Below, piece after piece: positions 10,576-23,244 of a stretch of 64,000 nt of DNA. The DNA comes from Pomacea canaliculata. Lineage: Eukaryota; Mollusca; Gastropoda; Architaenioglossa; Ampullariidae. A model generated the notes under the pieces. The model did no database searches and was not told the DNA's origin. It saw only the letters and a list, made by a program, of their open reading frames with translations. A program made the position numbers and the translations under genes. Positions within the stretch are counted from its first letter, which is position 1; every line of letters begins with the position of its first letter. The DNA lies in NCBI RefSeq assembly GCF_003073045.1, contig NC_037598.1, positions 24,799,822 to 24,863,821 on the forward strand. The letters are read 5' to 3'.

Positions 10576-13500
10576 CCATCTACTGAAAAAAACAGATAGG
10601 ACTTTTTCGGAAAGAGATCCTGCCACGGGGACTCAAGGACTCGGTACTGATGGAACCAGTCCAGGTATCCGGAGCCACTTCCATTGAAAACGATGTTTAC
10701 CTGTTGGCTGTCCTTGATGAGGCTCACTCGAACCTAAGTTACAAAAATCATTTTAGCTCCTCACTTAATGACATTTATCAGGAAACATACAGGACAAATA
10801 TTTGACCAACTTTAGGTAAGTGTTTATATAGCTATCACGTAAAAAAGAAATCTTTGTCAAACTTGATCAAATATTCGACATATGTAAGAATGGAGGAAGT
10901 AAGATTTCCAGACGACAGCAGATACAGATGTATGAAGGACTGTCAGCCATAAATGAGGTGCGATTTTTTTACAGCTTTTTAAATAGTAAGATGTAATTTT
11001 AATGTAAGTTTAATATGTCAGGCTTGTCACTGATGTTATGAGTCGCTAATTAATTCTGAGGATGCAAAATATAAGCACAGTTGGCTTAAGGTGTTTATGA
11101 CCAGGCTAGAGTGGTTCATCGGGTAAGATCTCTCTCTGGCACACGTAGCTACAGTTGAGAACAAGTAACCGACCAGGCGCCCCGCGCTGTTGTTACTCAG
11201 ATTAATTCAACACTATAGACAGAGCTTTAACACTACACTCGCACTACAACTTCGGCCCCAGAAAAAAATTCCGGTTTCTACTAGAAATGACGAGCAGTGA
11301 CACTAAGAATTGTAGAGCACATAGAGCTTAAACAACCCTCATAAAATACCTAACAAAACAAAATACAAAACAAATTAAACGTTTGATATTTATTAATATG
11401 TCATCAAATGTTCTCACCTTCTTCACCTTGAGTTTTTGCCAGTCGTCCAGCAGTCGACTTCTGAACAAAGTGTTGCAGGGCTTTGAGGCGTTCATGCTTA
11501 CACATCCCAGTTTCATGTCCTTTGACCCGAGCCAGTGGTCATGATGGAGGCCAGTCCTCGTCCAGGTGGCGTAAGTCTCTTGGCCGCTGCCCGCCAGCAC
11601 CCGGAACACCAGCGTCCAGTTGTCATACCGCACCGTGTCTGTTTGAAGACAAGTGTCAAGATATAGAACAGATTCCACAATAAATCCTCAAGTTTTATTT
11701 TTAGTGAGATTATTCACCAAAACCATTAAAGTCAAGATAAAACACAAACGTTTAGTTCTATGTAGCATCTGAGTGTCAATGACATTATCTTTATACCTGT
11801 ATGCTCTCGCCCAAAAACCTTGTACCGGACCAGTCCGTGCCTCCATGCTTTTAGTTTATTTTAAAATAAGCTTGCAGTGCAGTTATTTATATATATATAT
11901 CATTAATACTTAAAACACAGAGAATTAGAACTTTGCTCTTATCTGTGTACTATTGTCTTACTGTAAGGAGTTCCAAAGACTAATATTAAATCTTGTTTTA
12001 AAATTAAAAATGCTGTAATACATATAATAAATATATTTAAAATGCACATTCAAAATATTTGAAATACACATCATAAAATGCATTTTCAAATAGATGGTAT
12101 CAAATGCCGAAAAATTATTAATTTAAAAAAAAAATGAAACACGCCTCTTGGGCAATGATACAATTATGAGAACAGTAAATGATAAAAATTATAAAATGAT
12201 AAGCAACAGTATGCTGTGTACGAAATGTTATTTCTGGAGTTTAGTAAATAATATCGAAAACAAGAAAGATATCGCAAAAGTGTGAGTGCTACTCACCTGT
12301 GACAGGCTGGAAGTAGGTGCTGTCCTCGTTCTCCAGGTAAGTGGCGCCTTGTTCGTAGGCCAGAAGGGAGCTGAGACAACACCTGGCTGTTATGTTGCCT
12401 TGTTGTACGAGCCCGCTCGGCATGATGGGAAGGCCTTACATCTCATCGTACAGCCTGACGCTGTGCTCACCACCGACTGAGGGACGGTACAAGGCACCTG
12501 AAGCTCCATTCCTGCAAAGTTCTGGAACACCACTCCGTTACTGTGCTCGGAGTTTGTATAGGAAATTGCTATGAAGGCAACACACATGAACATAACTCCG
12601 TCCTGAGAAAATGCAGTCATGATGAAGTCAGCAAGATGACAAATGTCCCACCAAACTGTTTTACCTAAGCAAGCGCTCTGTTAATTAAAGGTAAACAATA
12701 AATTATAGCCACTTTGTGTAAATCTTTTTCCATCAGCGCTGGCAGTTCTTTGGCATAAACATATGCTTAAAAAATTTCTCCAGTCTTTATGTCTATGCTG
12801 TGAACGTTTGTTAATAGAAAAAATGATGATGCACACGGAGAATATTTCCAGGTCATGTTCTGCAGGTCCACACAAACCTAAAGACCTCATCAATGTCTTG
12901 CTTCTCGTTTTATTGTCATGTCCGCTGAATGAACGTTTTTTTGGCGAATGAGTCAGGTTTCTCTGTTAACAATTACATAATGTATCCTAAATACTTAAAG
13001 AGCGATCCCACAACTGATTCTCTATCTCACATTTTTTACCTTTTTTACCCTCTTTCAGTAATTCTGCTGTTCAGGAGGGTTCAGGGGGGATGGTGGTTGA
13101 AGCTGTGAAACATAGAACAAGGAGGAGGGTGGTTGCACCTGGAGTCTCGCAACAATTAATGTGTTAAGCAGCTGTGTATTTATTTTTACGGTAACCAGGA
13201 GATGATACAGACGGGGCCTTAGTGGACATAATGGCCGAAAGAAACGAGTTTCGATGTTTCAGTGCAGTCACATACACTCTGATCGCAGTTCAACAAAAGT
13301 ATGTCCACGTGGCGCCTTAATCGAAAGGGGCTGGTTTGTTTGGCAAGAAAAGTGGAAAATTTTGATTTTAATATCTCTTACACACCAAAAAAAAAACCCA
13401 CGTAACTGGTTAATTCTGTTTGTCTTTATTTTGAATCCCTATGTCATGTGATTTTGACTTAGAGGTGTCATTACTTTCTTGGCCAAAAGCTTTGCCGTGA

Positions 13501-14261
13501 TGACGAGGATCATCACTCTCTACACACTTAGCTTGAGACCCAAACCTTCTAACAGACCAACATGAAGAGAAGAATTATGAGTCACATCATTAAGACAGAG
13601 GACGTGCATGTAGTGGCATGATATCGTGGCCTTGTTCGTGAACCTCTGTGTGTCTGTGCGCGCCCTCAATGTGTGTGTTTTCTGCTGACTCCATAAGGCA
13701 ATTGATGAAACTTTAGGAAAGAACAAACAACTTTCCACAGTCAATGCACGCGTACAGCACTCCAGCACTGCTGTTCAAATGCATGGACATTGACCGTCCA
13801 TATTATCTTTGTAAATGCACATCCAGCAACCCATTTTCCAAACAAAGTAGAATCCGATTTCCTTGATGTCTGTATCCGCAAGTCCAGAAGGACGTGTCAA
13901 GTGTCTGAAGTCGTGTCTCGTAAAATATTTATGGAAGCTTGTCCAGCCCTTACCACAATGTAACAGCTTTAATTTCCTTTCAGGACAGTCGTTGTCGCCA
14001 GTCTGTCATGGCTGCTGGTTTTTACGTGTCGCTTGCATTTTAAACAGACTTTTTAACGACACAATTTAAATACATGTTGATTAAAACACTTTTGATGGCA
14101 AAATGACGATGGTGAATTTTATCTTCCATGAGAAAACGAATATAAGGCTTGCACTTTCGCACGAAAAAACCGCTTTCATTCACTTACATAAGACATCCAC
14201 ACAATTGTTTGCAAGCACTACACACACACATGTCTTACTGGGACCTTTTCTTTCTTACTGA

Positions 14262-14665
14262 GCTATATTATACTTGTATAAACAAACCTATATCCTATGG
14301 TACTAATCGTTGTATAAAACCAAAACACCGGCTGACGTGCTACACTCATTAAATGTCAAATAGAGACAGACAAATCTGTCAGCTTGTATTAATGTTATAA
14401 ATCTTTTCCCATTCTTGTGCAATGTTTCAGTCACCAGAAATGATAGATTACCTCTCGTCTATTCTAGATTCTTGTAAGGGTGAACCACTTACACTCACTG
14501 CACCTAAGAACACCAGGCTGTGGAAATGTTTAGCTTGGTATGAATGGCAAATTGCAGTTATAGAATATAGAGTGTTGAAAATGTTTAGTGATCCAGAATT
14601 GTGGTGTGTGAACGGCTTAGATGATGTCTTCAAAACCAGCAAGTTGATGTGTGGAAACATAGACA
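14262..14665 (+). repeat. Duplicated 3' flank of the EFCAB12-like gene inside the array
   Basis: This segment aligns along its length with 31087-31475. Shared stretches include CTGTCAGCTT, CCACTTACAC, GGCTGTGGAAAT and GGTTTAGATGATGTCTTC (GGCTTAGATGATGTCTTC here). The partner ends about 10 bp short of the EFCAB12-like stop codon. No coding sequence was carried over. Confidence 0.75.
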
Positions 14666-14693
14666 CACAGAATGTATGGATGGTCAAGTAGGA

Positions 14694-14722
14694 ATGATGA
14701 TGATGATGATGATGATGATGAT
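14694..14722. repeat. GAT microsatellite
   Basis: Nine or so GAT units, directly next to the end of the segment shared with the EFCAB12-like 3' flank. Confidence 0.85.
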
Positions 14723-15403
14723 AATTGAAGACGACGTCTACCCTCAAGATACAGGCTGACAGAGGGTGCACATCAACAGACAGCAACAACACTGACGTCA
14801 CAGTTGTACACCGAGACGTTTAGGTGGTCAAGATGTTTGCCAATGGTTTCATTGATTTAAAACACGTACCTGTTTCTGTCCCAAGGGCACCTACCTGTGT
14901 AGCTACGTGCTTTTACCACCACAGAAATTATCTCCCATTTCTTAGTCCTCACACGGTAGGCTGTTCCTTGACAGGTTTTGCGAACAACGAACTTCTCTTT
15001 CTCTACCATTCTTCTTCTTCTCAAACTTCCCCCATCCTACCAGACCTTCCCTTCTTCCTGTTCTTTAATTTCATCTTGTCAGATACATCGATGGATAATC
15101 AGTTTGATGTCCACTTCTTACAGTACTTACATCCTAGAAACATGACATGGTGATCCTTGACTGTGAAAAGGAATTTTACCAACCCACCCTCACCCACAAA
15201 ATTTTGTTTTAAACGTTTGAGGGCGATGCCTCTGATGTGCAGAAAATGATGATTTTCTTATAATTGTGGACATCTTTTCAAGGTGTGGTAAAGCATAGAT
15301 TGAGAAACAGGCGCCCAGTCCATGTGTATGCATAGAATGTAATTATTGTAGTAGCATCCGCAACGAGGCAGAAAAGGTTGAGAAGAGATGACATACAACA
15401 AGC

Positions 15404-15409
15404 TTTATT
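15404..15409 (-). terminator. Candidate polyadenylation signal of copy 3
   Basis: AATAAA on the minus strand lies 577 bp after the stop. The surrounding TTAATAAAG is conserved at 1635-1640 (copy 1) and 8191-8196 (copy 2), followed in each by GCCTCGTTCT or a close variant. Confidence 0.4.
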
Positions 15410-15985
15410 AATCTTAAAGAGAAATTATAATTTAGGAGGATGTACTCAGTTACGAAGCAAAACTATACACAATAAGTGTTTTTCCACAAGATGGCCATAT
15501 ATGTATATATATCTACTGTGCACGCAAAACATAAGCCAGATAAAAAATCGCAACATTACATGTAAAACCATTCTTAAGACATGTATGACGATGATGCCTC
15601 ATTATTTTGTTAATGATAATACTTTAAATCACAGCTAATATAATTTTGATAACATATATAATATATATGTATAAAGTAATAAAATAGTACATGATCAATA
15701 GCACTTTGTAACTTATATACCGCAGTACAACAGTTATTTATTACAAAAATAAAGAGCGAAGAATGCAAATGTTTATATCTCCCTTAACAATTAACATTAA
15801 TTTGAGAACAAAGAGCATTATGGGTAAAGCTTTATATTTAGTGAGATGAAACAGGTTTGGATGTAGCTGAGTCTATCACAGTTGAAAACTTATCCACGTG
15901 TCTCTTGCAGCGCATTTATTTTGATGTCAGACGATGGATCACTCGCTTGTCTGTTTCCATGGATACGCAGCAATGTCACGTGACA

Positions 15986-18900
15986 TCAGTATTGTATGAA
16001 AACCGCGAAAATGTCCGCTAGTACACCGCCTGCAACAGAAACAGCTGTCAGAGCAACGAACAATGGATGATACACACATGCAAACACACTAACACACAGA
16101 CATACAAACATCCTACCACACACATACACACTAACACACACGTACAAACATACTAACACACACATACAAACACATTAACACACACATACAAACATACTAA
16201 CACACACATACAAACACATTAACACACACATACAAACATACTAACACACACATACATACATACTAACACACACATACAAACACATTAACACACACACATT
16301 GCGGTTTGATGTCGGCTGTTGTGATGTGTCGCGTTCTTCGACCATGTTGACTTATTTAAAAAAAAAATTTGTCAACGTTGTGTGTACTTTTTAATTATAA
16401 ACATATCTTTAATTGACTTCAAATAGTTTCACCATGCTTTTCATAGGAGAAGATTATATTTTTCATGCACTTAATAACGAAAAGACTTCTTGCGGTGACT
16501 CAGAGGACAGTAGTGTAGGCAGGCGGGGACTGTACACTCTCTAAAGTGTTAACACGCTGGTGAAGCTACATCTTGATTAACAATAGGATGTCAAGTGGAT
16601 AACTTACTATAATTTATTTTAAGTGGATAATTTACTATGGCACACCAATAATATTATAAAATCAAAATGCCCCTCGGAGGAAAAATGGTTCCCCACCCCT
16701 GGCATAACAAAATGGTGAAACAACTTTGCTAGTTCATATTGAAAACTTCTCTTTGAATGTGTTACTCTCAATGTCAGTGTTTGAATATATGTTAAGACCA
16801 GTTCACCTACAAAAGGTTCTTGAGTTCGTTTAGAGGAGGATCCTTGTGAACCTTTTGTCAGGCTGCGATAATGAACACTTTGACATCAAAAGTGGAAACA
16901 CTTGTCCTGTGTCAGTTAATACACACATCTTAATAATTAGGTTCTTTCGTACTCGTGTGTATTCTAGTCCTGTGAAAAGTTACAAGTGCAAAGCTTAAAA
17001 GAATAGTCTGTATAGGTCACTAGAGACATTGTGTGAGCGTTGTCCATTCCATGCGAGTGTCAGTGCGTTGTGCTGCCGTTAAGCGCCCGATGGCCCAGCA
17101 CATCCGTCTTCGGCGTCAGTTTTCTTTTCCGAGTGTCTTTCTCGTAGAGAGACTTGCCGTCCAAGGCTAACGACCATCCTCTGGCCGGGTGCAACACTTT
17201 AGTCTGGCCTCTACCCTGACAGACCTGTTCGGCTTGGTTGGACCTGCCAGGAGCACAAGGCTCCCGCCGACATAGCTCTGTGGGTCGACGAGGCACACAA
17301 GCCACCACACCACTACAAGGTAAGTTGCACCAATTGGTGGTGGACTTGAGACATTGAACCACTCATAATTTTATTAGAGTAATTTCTTTTTCCGCCTCCA
17401 ACGCCTTAGTACCATACATAAAAAATGTACATTTCAGTGAATTACATCGAAACAATGAACATAGAATATTACTGTTACTCAAGTTTCATACGACTTCGAA
17501 TGTATTTTTTTACTTATATTATTGATATTTAAAAGAAATTCGTTCACACGGGCTTACTGCTGTTTGAGGACTGCCAGACTGTTGCTCCTTGAGATCCGCT
17601 GTAGAGGATGGCTGGAGCGGGAAGTCTTTCCCAACTGCAAGAATACATTGTTCCATCCACGACTACCAGCCACCCACGATCGTTTTGGCATCCTCCATAG
17701 TTTGCCTGGATGAAGAATCGTCGCAAAATTGGTGAATGTCTGAAACAAACCTCTAGATACTTACACCATGAATATTCCTCCATTTTGTTTTCATCCCATT
17801 GCACGAAAGTAAACTACTTAAATTTGCACAGTGATAAATAAAACTTTTTTTTTCTCAACATCTTAAGATATTACAGCAGCAAAGATAAATGTCAGCTTGT
17901 AAACAAAAATGTAAAGAATGGTGTGAGATGACAGTTTGAGTGGAATTAAGTTGTTACTAAGTTTTTATTATAAGTTTTTATTATAAGCCAGTTGTTTTAC
18001 CACGTCTTGTAATTTCTCCTAGTGAGATAATAAAGTTAAATTGAATTGAATTGAATTGAATTCACGCTAAAACTTCTAGCTAATCCCAGTATTAACATAT
18101 CTGTGTGTGAAATAATAATTATTATTGTTATAAGAAGAACAGAAACAAAAATAACAACAAAAAACAACAACAACAACAATAATAAGAGGAAGAACAAGAA
18201 ATGTGTAAATTATATAATGAGCAATCACTCTTACAAAGAATCATGCGCTCAGCTTAAGAATTGGAAGAAAGGCAGAAGGAGAAACTACTATGCAGACATG
18301 TAATACAAGACAAACACAGAAGACAGAAAGAATAGGGCAGCAAACACTAAGGATGGGAAATGTCGAAAATCTGACTACAAAGATGAGTAGGTCTAATAAT
18401 TGACTATAGTATCATGCAAACATCTTTTCTTATTACTGGTTACTTTCTCTTTCTCGCTCCCTCCTCGCTGACACTAGAGGAAGTGTCCACCTACCCTGCT
18501 ACTGAGAAAAATAGGTAGGAGTTGTTTGGAAAGAGATCCTGCCACGGGGACTCGAGGACTCGGTACTGACTGAACCAGTCCAGGTATCCGGAGCCACTTC
18601 CATTGAAAACGATGTTTACCTGTTGGCTGTTCTTGATGAGGCTCACGCGAACCTAAGTCAGAACAAACATTTTAGTGACATTTAGCAGCGAAAACAGAAA
18701 CAAATGTTTCACCAGCTTTGGCTAAGCTTTACTATTGCTTTTGTACAAAGATTCGTTGCCGATCTTTATCAAATGTTCTGTGATATGTAAGAAGGAAGTT
18801 CGTAAAATGTTCTGCTAAAACTCAGATTCATAAGAAGCTGTAGACAGAATTTTAGATATTGCTTCTGGTGTGCATGTAGCTCTGAGATAGCAGTCCATCC

Positions 18901-20249
18901 GTTCTAAGTCTTTGTCCCCAGAAAACATACGAGTTCTGCTAGTAATGGCGTGAAATGACAGTAAGAATAGCGGGCACAGTGATGAAAACAACCTTCCCCC
19001 AGGAAAAGAGTTTAAAAATACAAAACGCGCTCAAGGATTACAAAGATCGATTTCACCAATGTCTGAAAATCTGCTGTAAGAGAGCGATATGCAAACATTT
19101 CATGACACATCAATAAATATGTTGTCTTTGTCTGTTGTTGTAGACATTGTTGCCAAAGGCAACATTGAATGTTCTCACCTTCTTCACCTTGAGCTTGTCC
19201 CAGTCGTCCAGCAGTCGACTTCTGAACAAAGTGTTGCAGGGCTTTGAGGAGTTCATGCTCACACATCCCACCTTCATATCCTTTGACCCGAGCCAGTGGT
19301 CATGATGAAGGCCAGTCCTCGTCCACGTGGCGTAAGTCTCTTGGCCGCTGCCCGCCAGCACCCGGAACACCAGCGTCCAGTTGTCATACCGCACCGTGTC
19401 TGTTTGAAGACAAGTGTCAAGATATAAAACTGATACAAATATCAGTCCTAAAAGTTTAATGGAAGTTATTGGTGTGAGAGTTATGTGGGCTGCATAATTA
19501 GAACAAACGGCGACAATTCGTTTCATAATGAAGATGTTTTTTTTAATGTTTGCAATGCAGAAGTTTGTATATATATATATAATTTTTATTTTATAAATTA
19601 CTAGAACTTTGCTCTAGTATGCATGTTTGGGGAGGGGTACACATGACTATGGTTATCACAGGTTATTACCTTACTGTAAATACAGTAGAACCTCAGTTAT
19701 CCGGTTTAATGAAAGGCGCCTGTCATCCAGATAAATAAATCATGGAAAATTAAATATTATTCTGAAAATTTTCAAATGCTGATATCCCTTTGGCAATCCC
19801 GCACGTGACTTCGATTGATGGTTGTTTTGTTTTGTTTTGTTTTTTAGGCGGTGTCGGTTAATGGAATGTATGGTTAATTAAAGACCATTAAAGAACAACA
19901 GAGTTTAACACTAATTACCTGTGACAGGCTGGAAGTAGGTGCTGTCCTCGTTCTCCAGGTAAGTGGCGCCTTGTTCGTAGGCCAGAAGGGAGCTGAGACA
20001 ACACCTGGCTGTTGCCTTGTTGTACGAGCCCGCTCGGCATGATGGGAAGGCCTTACATCTCATCGTACAGCCTGACGCTGTGCTCACCACCGACTGAGGG
20101 ACGGTACAAGGCACCTGAAGCTCCATTCCTGCAAAGTTCTGGAACACCACTCCGTTACTGTGCTCGGTGTTCACTTCTTGCAAGACAGAGGACATTACTG
20201 TGAAGGCAACACACACCAGTACAACTCCGCCATGAGAAAAGGACATCAT
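15986..20249 (-). CDS. Array copy 3: intact secreted PAN-like/VFNGSG-module protein, 311 aa
   Basis: This is the only complete copy whose frame is unbroken. Exons are 19919-20249 (331 nt), 19179-19399 (221), 18495-18652 (158), 17558-17739 (182) and 15986-16029 (44), which sum to 312 codons. Residues 1-20 are a hydrophobic signal peptide (MMSFSHGGVVLVCVAFTVMS). Residues about 30-110 are a PAN/apple-like module with CTMRCKAFPSC and RCCLSS. Next come YDNWTLVFRVLAGSG, GCVSMNSSKPCNTLF, IVFNGSGSGYLDWF, RRFFIQANYGGCQNDRGWLV and a C-terminal ADIFAVFIQY. There is no membrane segment after the signal peptide, so secretion is likely. Exon 3 uses a GTAGGT donor where the other copies use GTAAGT. The PAN-like module suggests glycan or protein binding in the extracellular space; the actual role is unknown. 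Confidence 0.8.
16055..16297. repeat. Minisatellite of about 22 bp (CACACATACAAACATACTAA type)
   Basis: Alternating units such as CACACATACAAACATACTAA and CACACATACAAACACATTAA are repeated about ten times. The tract lies just upstream (minus strand) of the exon 5 acceptor in intron 4 of copy 3, where copies 1 and 2 have CA tracts. Confidence 0.85.
17041..17350. repeat. GC-rich dispersed repeat remnant
   Basis: A block of about 300 bp is clearly richer in GC than the surrounding intron 4 of copy 3 and absent from the other copies. It includes AGCACAAGGCTCCCGCCGAC and a stretch around CACACCACTACAAGGT, phrases I associate with dispersed elements of molluscan genomes (probably LINE-derived). 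No coding frame is convincing. Confidence 0.4.
18036..18061. repeat. GAATT pentanucleotide run
   Basis: GAATT is repeated about five times within intron 3 of copy 3. Confidence 0.75.
18185..18390 (-). mobile_element. SINE-like repeat in intron 3 of copy 3
   Basis: A diverged copy of the element at 10165, recognised by GCAGACATGTAATACAAGAC and AAACACAGAAGACAGAAAG. Confidence 0.45.
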
Positions 20250-20522
20250 GATGAGGAAGATGAGAGACGTCTCACCACGTGATGATCACGTTGACTGCAA
20301 TGACGTTGTTGCTAAAATAAACCTGTGGATAGAATTACTGTGCTGCTGACTGGTCATCAAGTTATTTTTGCCGATTTAACTTTACCTAAGCAAAGTTTAG
20401 GAGTAAAAATATTACTTAAAGTAAGCAGTTAAAAGTTTGAAAATCACTCACGGATTTTTGCATTGAAACTTTATTAGTAATTGATTTGTATCCCTTAATT
20501 AGACCGCAGTAATCAAGCTGCT

Positions 20523-20625
20523 GTCAGTACAGTACAGTACAGTACAGTACAGTACAGTACAGTACAGTGCACTACAGTACAGTAGAGTTCAGGACAGGAC
20601 AGTACAGTACAGGATAGTGGCTTCT
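20523..20625. repeat. AGTAC pentanucleotide satellite
   Basis: AGTAC/AGTACAGTAC units, perfect in the centre and decaying to AGGACAGGAC on the right, lie about 270 bp 5' of copy 3. The aligned flanks of copies 0 and 1 carry only one or two units (GTACAGGATAC near 520-530), so the expansion is private to this copy. Confidence 0.85.
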
Positions 20626-22076
20626 GACTACAATCGGAAGTAACGCGAGTGGTCTAATGACAGACTCAAGATGATGTAGACAAAGGATGTATTCTTCCGC
20701 ATCCACAACACAGGAATCATTAGAGTAGCCGCTGCATAGTTACAAAGTACACAAATTGTGTTGGTGGGTATCGAGCACCTTTCTGTCTGTACCTGGATTC
20801 ACAGGTCAATCAAAGGGTCATGGTCGAGACGGTGTGTTGATGGCAGACCTTGTGTTGAGAATGGTGAGGATCGCCATTTATTACAAGCTGGGAAGATTTT
20901 ATGCTAATCATTATCGTGATGACGAGGGGTCTTTCTGTCTACCCACCCTGCCATCCATTCTTAAGACTCACCTACGACATTTCATCTACTGTTGTATTCA
21001 TCTCTTTACTCTCCCGTTTTCTTATTTAACCCCGAATGCAGTTTTACCTGTTTGTCGGTATTTTCTTCTGTTTATATACCATTTGTTCTTTCTCATTGTG
21101 CTAATGATAATGAAGAGCATTTAGGAAAGCAATAAGAATAGGAACAAAAATAATGGAAGAACAGCAGCTGTTCAGTTCAGCTGTGGAGCAAACTAATGTT
21201 AAGAAAACCTCCTACTTATAACGAGCGATGAAAGTAAAAATGAAAACCCTTCAGCGCAAATATCAATGTTTGCTTAAGAGAACGAAGAGTATTTCAAAAC
21301 ATCTAGAAATAACAAAAAAAAGATTTGCTTGCTTCAAACTGTGAAGAAATATCTTCATCCTGTGACATTTATCATTCTTGCTATGCAAGTAAGGATGAGT
21401 GGAAGGAAGAATAAGGGGATCAATGGACTTCCAGAGAGAGATCCCTGAGACTTGCACTACTTGTTACCACAGTTATGTGAACGGCAACAGGAGAAATAGT
21501 TTTAACAATGTACAACCCCCGGTGTCTTATACTGCTGAGTGTGTTACTGTTGTTGCGTCCTTTCTCGTCTCCCTCTCTCATTCTCACTCTCACTCTCCCT
21601 CTCATTCTTCTTCATGTTTTGTGCTAACTGTTCGTTGTCGTCCACTCGAACAATGCCCAAGACAACTAATGAAAAGAACAGTCAATGCACGTGAAGAACA
21701 CTCTAGAAGAGCTATTCAAATGCACAGACAATAGCCGCCTCTACTCTCCTTGTAAATGCAATCCCACTTTCACTTCAATAAAAAGTATTAATGTCTGCAA
21801 GGTTAACTGGAGTGTTCACTTCCCGGAAGTCGAGACTCAGAGAACAACGATGGAAGCTTGCACGTTGTTCGTAAAAACATCGAAGATGGCAGACGACTGT
21901 AGGTTATCTGATTCCTCCATCAGAAGTCACCTGCCTTCCTTTAAATACTGATGTTCTTCCGCTTCAGTCATACAATAAAACATCTGTGTTTGCGAGAGAT
22001 AAGCTGTTTCTTATCTGACAAAATATTGGAGGCAATACTTGTTCAGCACAACAAGATGTTGCGCTTTATAAATTCC

Positions 22077-22127
<51 letters not shown>

Positions 22128-22128
22128 T
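22077..22128. repeat. AAT microsatellite
   Basis: About seventeen AAT units interrupt the conserved inter-gene block upstream of copy 3. Confidence 0.9.
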
Positions 22129-22565
22129 CTTGTTGATAAATATTCACATATTATTGATTAGAAGGTGGCTGTAGATGGTTTTCTATCGTTCTTTGACAGT
22201 CGTTGTCGCTGTTGTGTCATCGTTTCTAGTTTTTACGGTTGCCATGCATGTTGAACAGACGTTTCAACACATAATGTAAACAGAATAAATAAGACTTGTG
22301 TCCTAAAATGAGGGGGAATTTTATATCCCTCCAAATATCCACATGACTGGCACCAGATACACAAAAATCACATTCTCGCTCTGAAAGACCCAACATTTGC
22401 GCTGGTTTACATTTTTATTTTAGAGTGGACATTTAGAATGTCTTGTACATACAACCTACATATCTACCAAAAGTTTCTGAAGAGAAAACCCTGTTTTCGA
22501 TGTATCAAGCTTTTGATGTTTTCGTTTTCGTGTTTGTTTTAGACAAACATTCAATACGAGACTGG

Positions 22566-22815
22566 CCGTGTAGCCCCATTGGAGGCTCGTTCAACAAGTT
22601 CTCGGCGTAGTATTTATTCTTCCGCCACTGACTGGTTGGTATACGCAGAAGGTAGTCCGTTGGAGAAACTTCTTTTCTCAAACGATAATTGAAGATCTCG
22701 TCGAAACGACCCGGATGGTTGAACTTGCTGACCTCTCCGGCTCCCAGTGCTAGTTGGGGCAGGAAACATTCTTTGTCTTCTCTACGCTCGTCCCAGAGCT
22801 CATACACACCGAGTT
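22566..22815 (-). other. Exon-like insertion of unknown origin
   Basis: About 250 bp with no counterpart in the other array units. On the minus strand it is open throughout and encodes EELGVYELWDERREDKECF, then LPQLALGAGEVSKFNHPGRF, DEIFNYRLRKEVSPTDYLL and RIPTSQWRKNKYYAENLLNE. The composition (mixed, charged, aromatic, few low-complexity residues) is that of real protein. It has no start codon, no introns and no clear splice sites, so it looks like a piece of a foreign exon or cDNA captured at a deletion junction. I do not recognise the family. Confidence 0.5.
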
Positions 22816-23244
22816 CTTCAATTTAATAATGTGTATAGAGAGAAATCAAGAGGTTTACCTAAATAATAATAATAGTAACAAAAATAATACACAATTACAC
22901 CACACCGCAGTAGCAAAATTATTTTTCAAACAAAAAATATTCTAGTCACAACATTTATAATAACAATGTATGTAGATATATTGAAAAGGTTTAGGTTAAT
23001 GATAATAATAGTAACAAAATAATATATATAAACAATTACAACACACCGCAGTAGCCCTCTGTGTAAATTGCAGAAGTTAAGGAGTAGGAAATACAATTAT
23101 TTATATCTTCTAAGTATAATCTTATTTCAGAACAGTAAGGGTAAAGGTGAAACAGGCTCGAGAAGTAGTTGACCACTTGTAACATTTAGAAACTTATACA
23201 CGTAAGTGTAGCATTTATTTTAATGTCAGAAGGTAACTACTATT

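Larger units (their letters stand above)
9386..12620 (-). pseudogene. Array copy 2: same family, 5-base insertion in exon 1
   Basis: Exons are 12297-12620, 11418-11638, 10576-10733, 9647-9822 and 9386-9429. The start MTAFSQDGVMFMCVAFIAIS is the class B signal peptide shared with copy 4. Exon 1 is 324 bases against 319 in copy 4; the extra TATGT at about 12391-12395 brings a stop directly after GSYNKAT, inside the PAN-like module. Exons 2 to 5 are open and normal, with canonical junctions (GTGAGT after exon 1, GTAAGT after exon 3, GTAAGC after exon 4). Exon 4 reads RRFFIQAIYDGCDKDSGWLV and exon 5 ends ADVFAVFIQY. A five-base insertion is less like a sequencing error than the single-base losses in copies 1 and 4, so I call this one a pseudogene, with reservation. 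Confidence 0.62.
12621..15985. other. Intergenic spacer between array copies 2 and 3
   Basis: No gene is supported. The class B 5' flank (12630-13450) aligns with 27600-28400 upstream of copy 4. The conserved inter-gene block follows (13560-14160). Then comes a segment of about 400 bp (14262-14665) that aligns with DNA directly 3' of the EFCAB12-like gene (31087-31475). A GAT microsatellite sits at 14694-14722. The open frames here are short and not conserved between units. Confidence 0.5.

Noticed and set aside
14422-14691. Open frame MFQSPEMIDYLSSIL... of 89 codons
   Set aside because: It lies in the duplicated EFCAB12-like 3' flank; the paralogous stretch at 31190-31475 does not keep the frame, so it is chance.
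16055-16297. Regularly spaced repeats resembling a CRISPR array
   Set aside because: Units are head-to-tail CA-rich minisatellite without unique spacers, in an animal intron.
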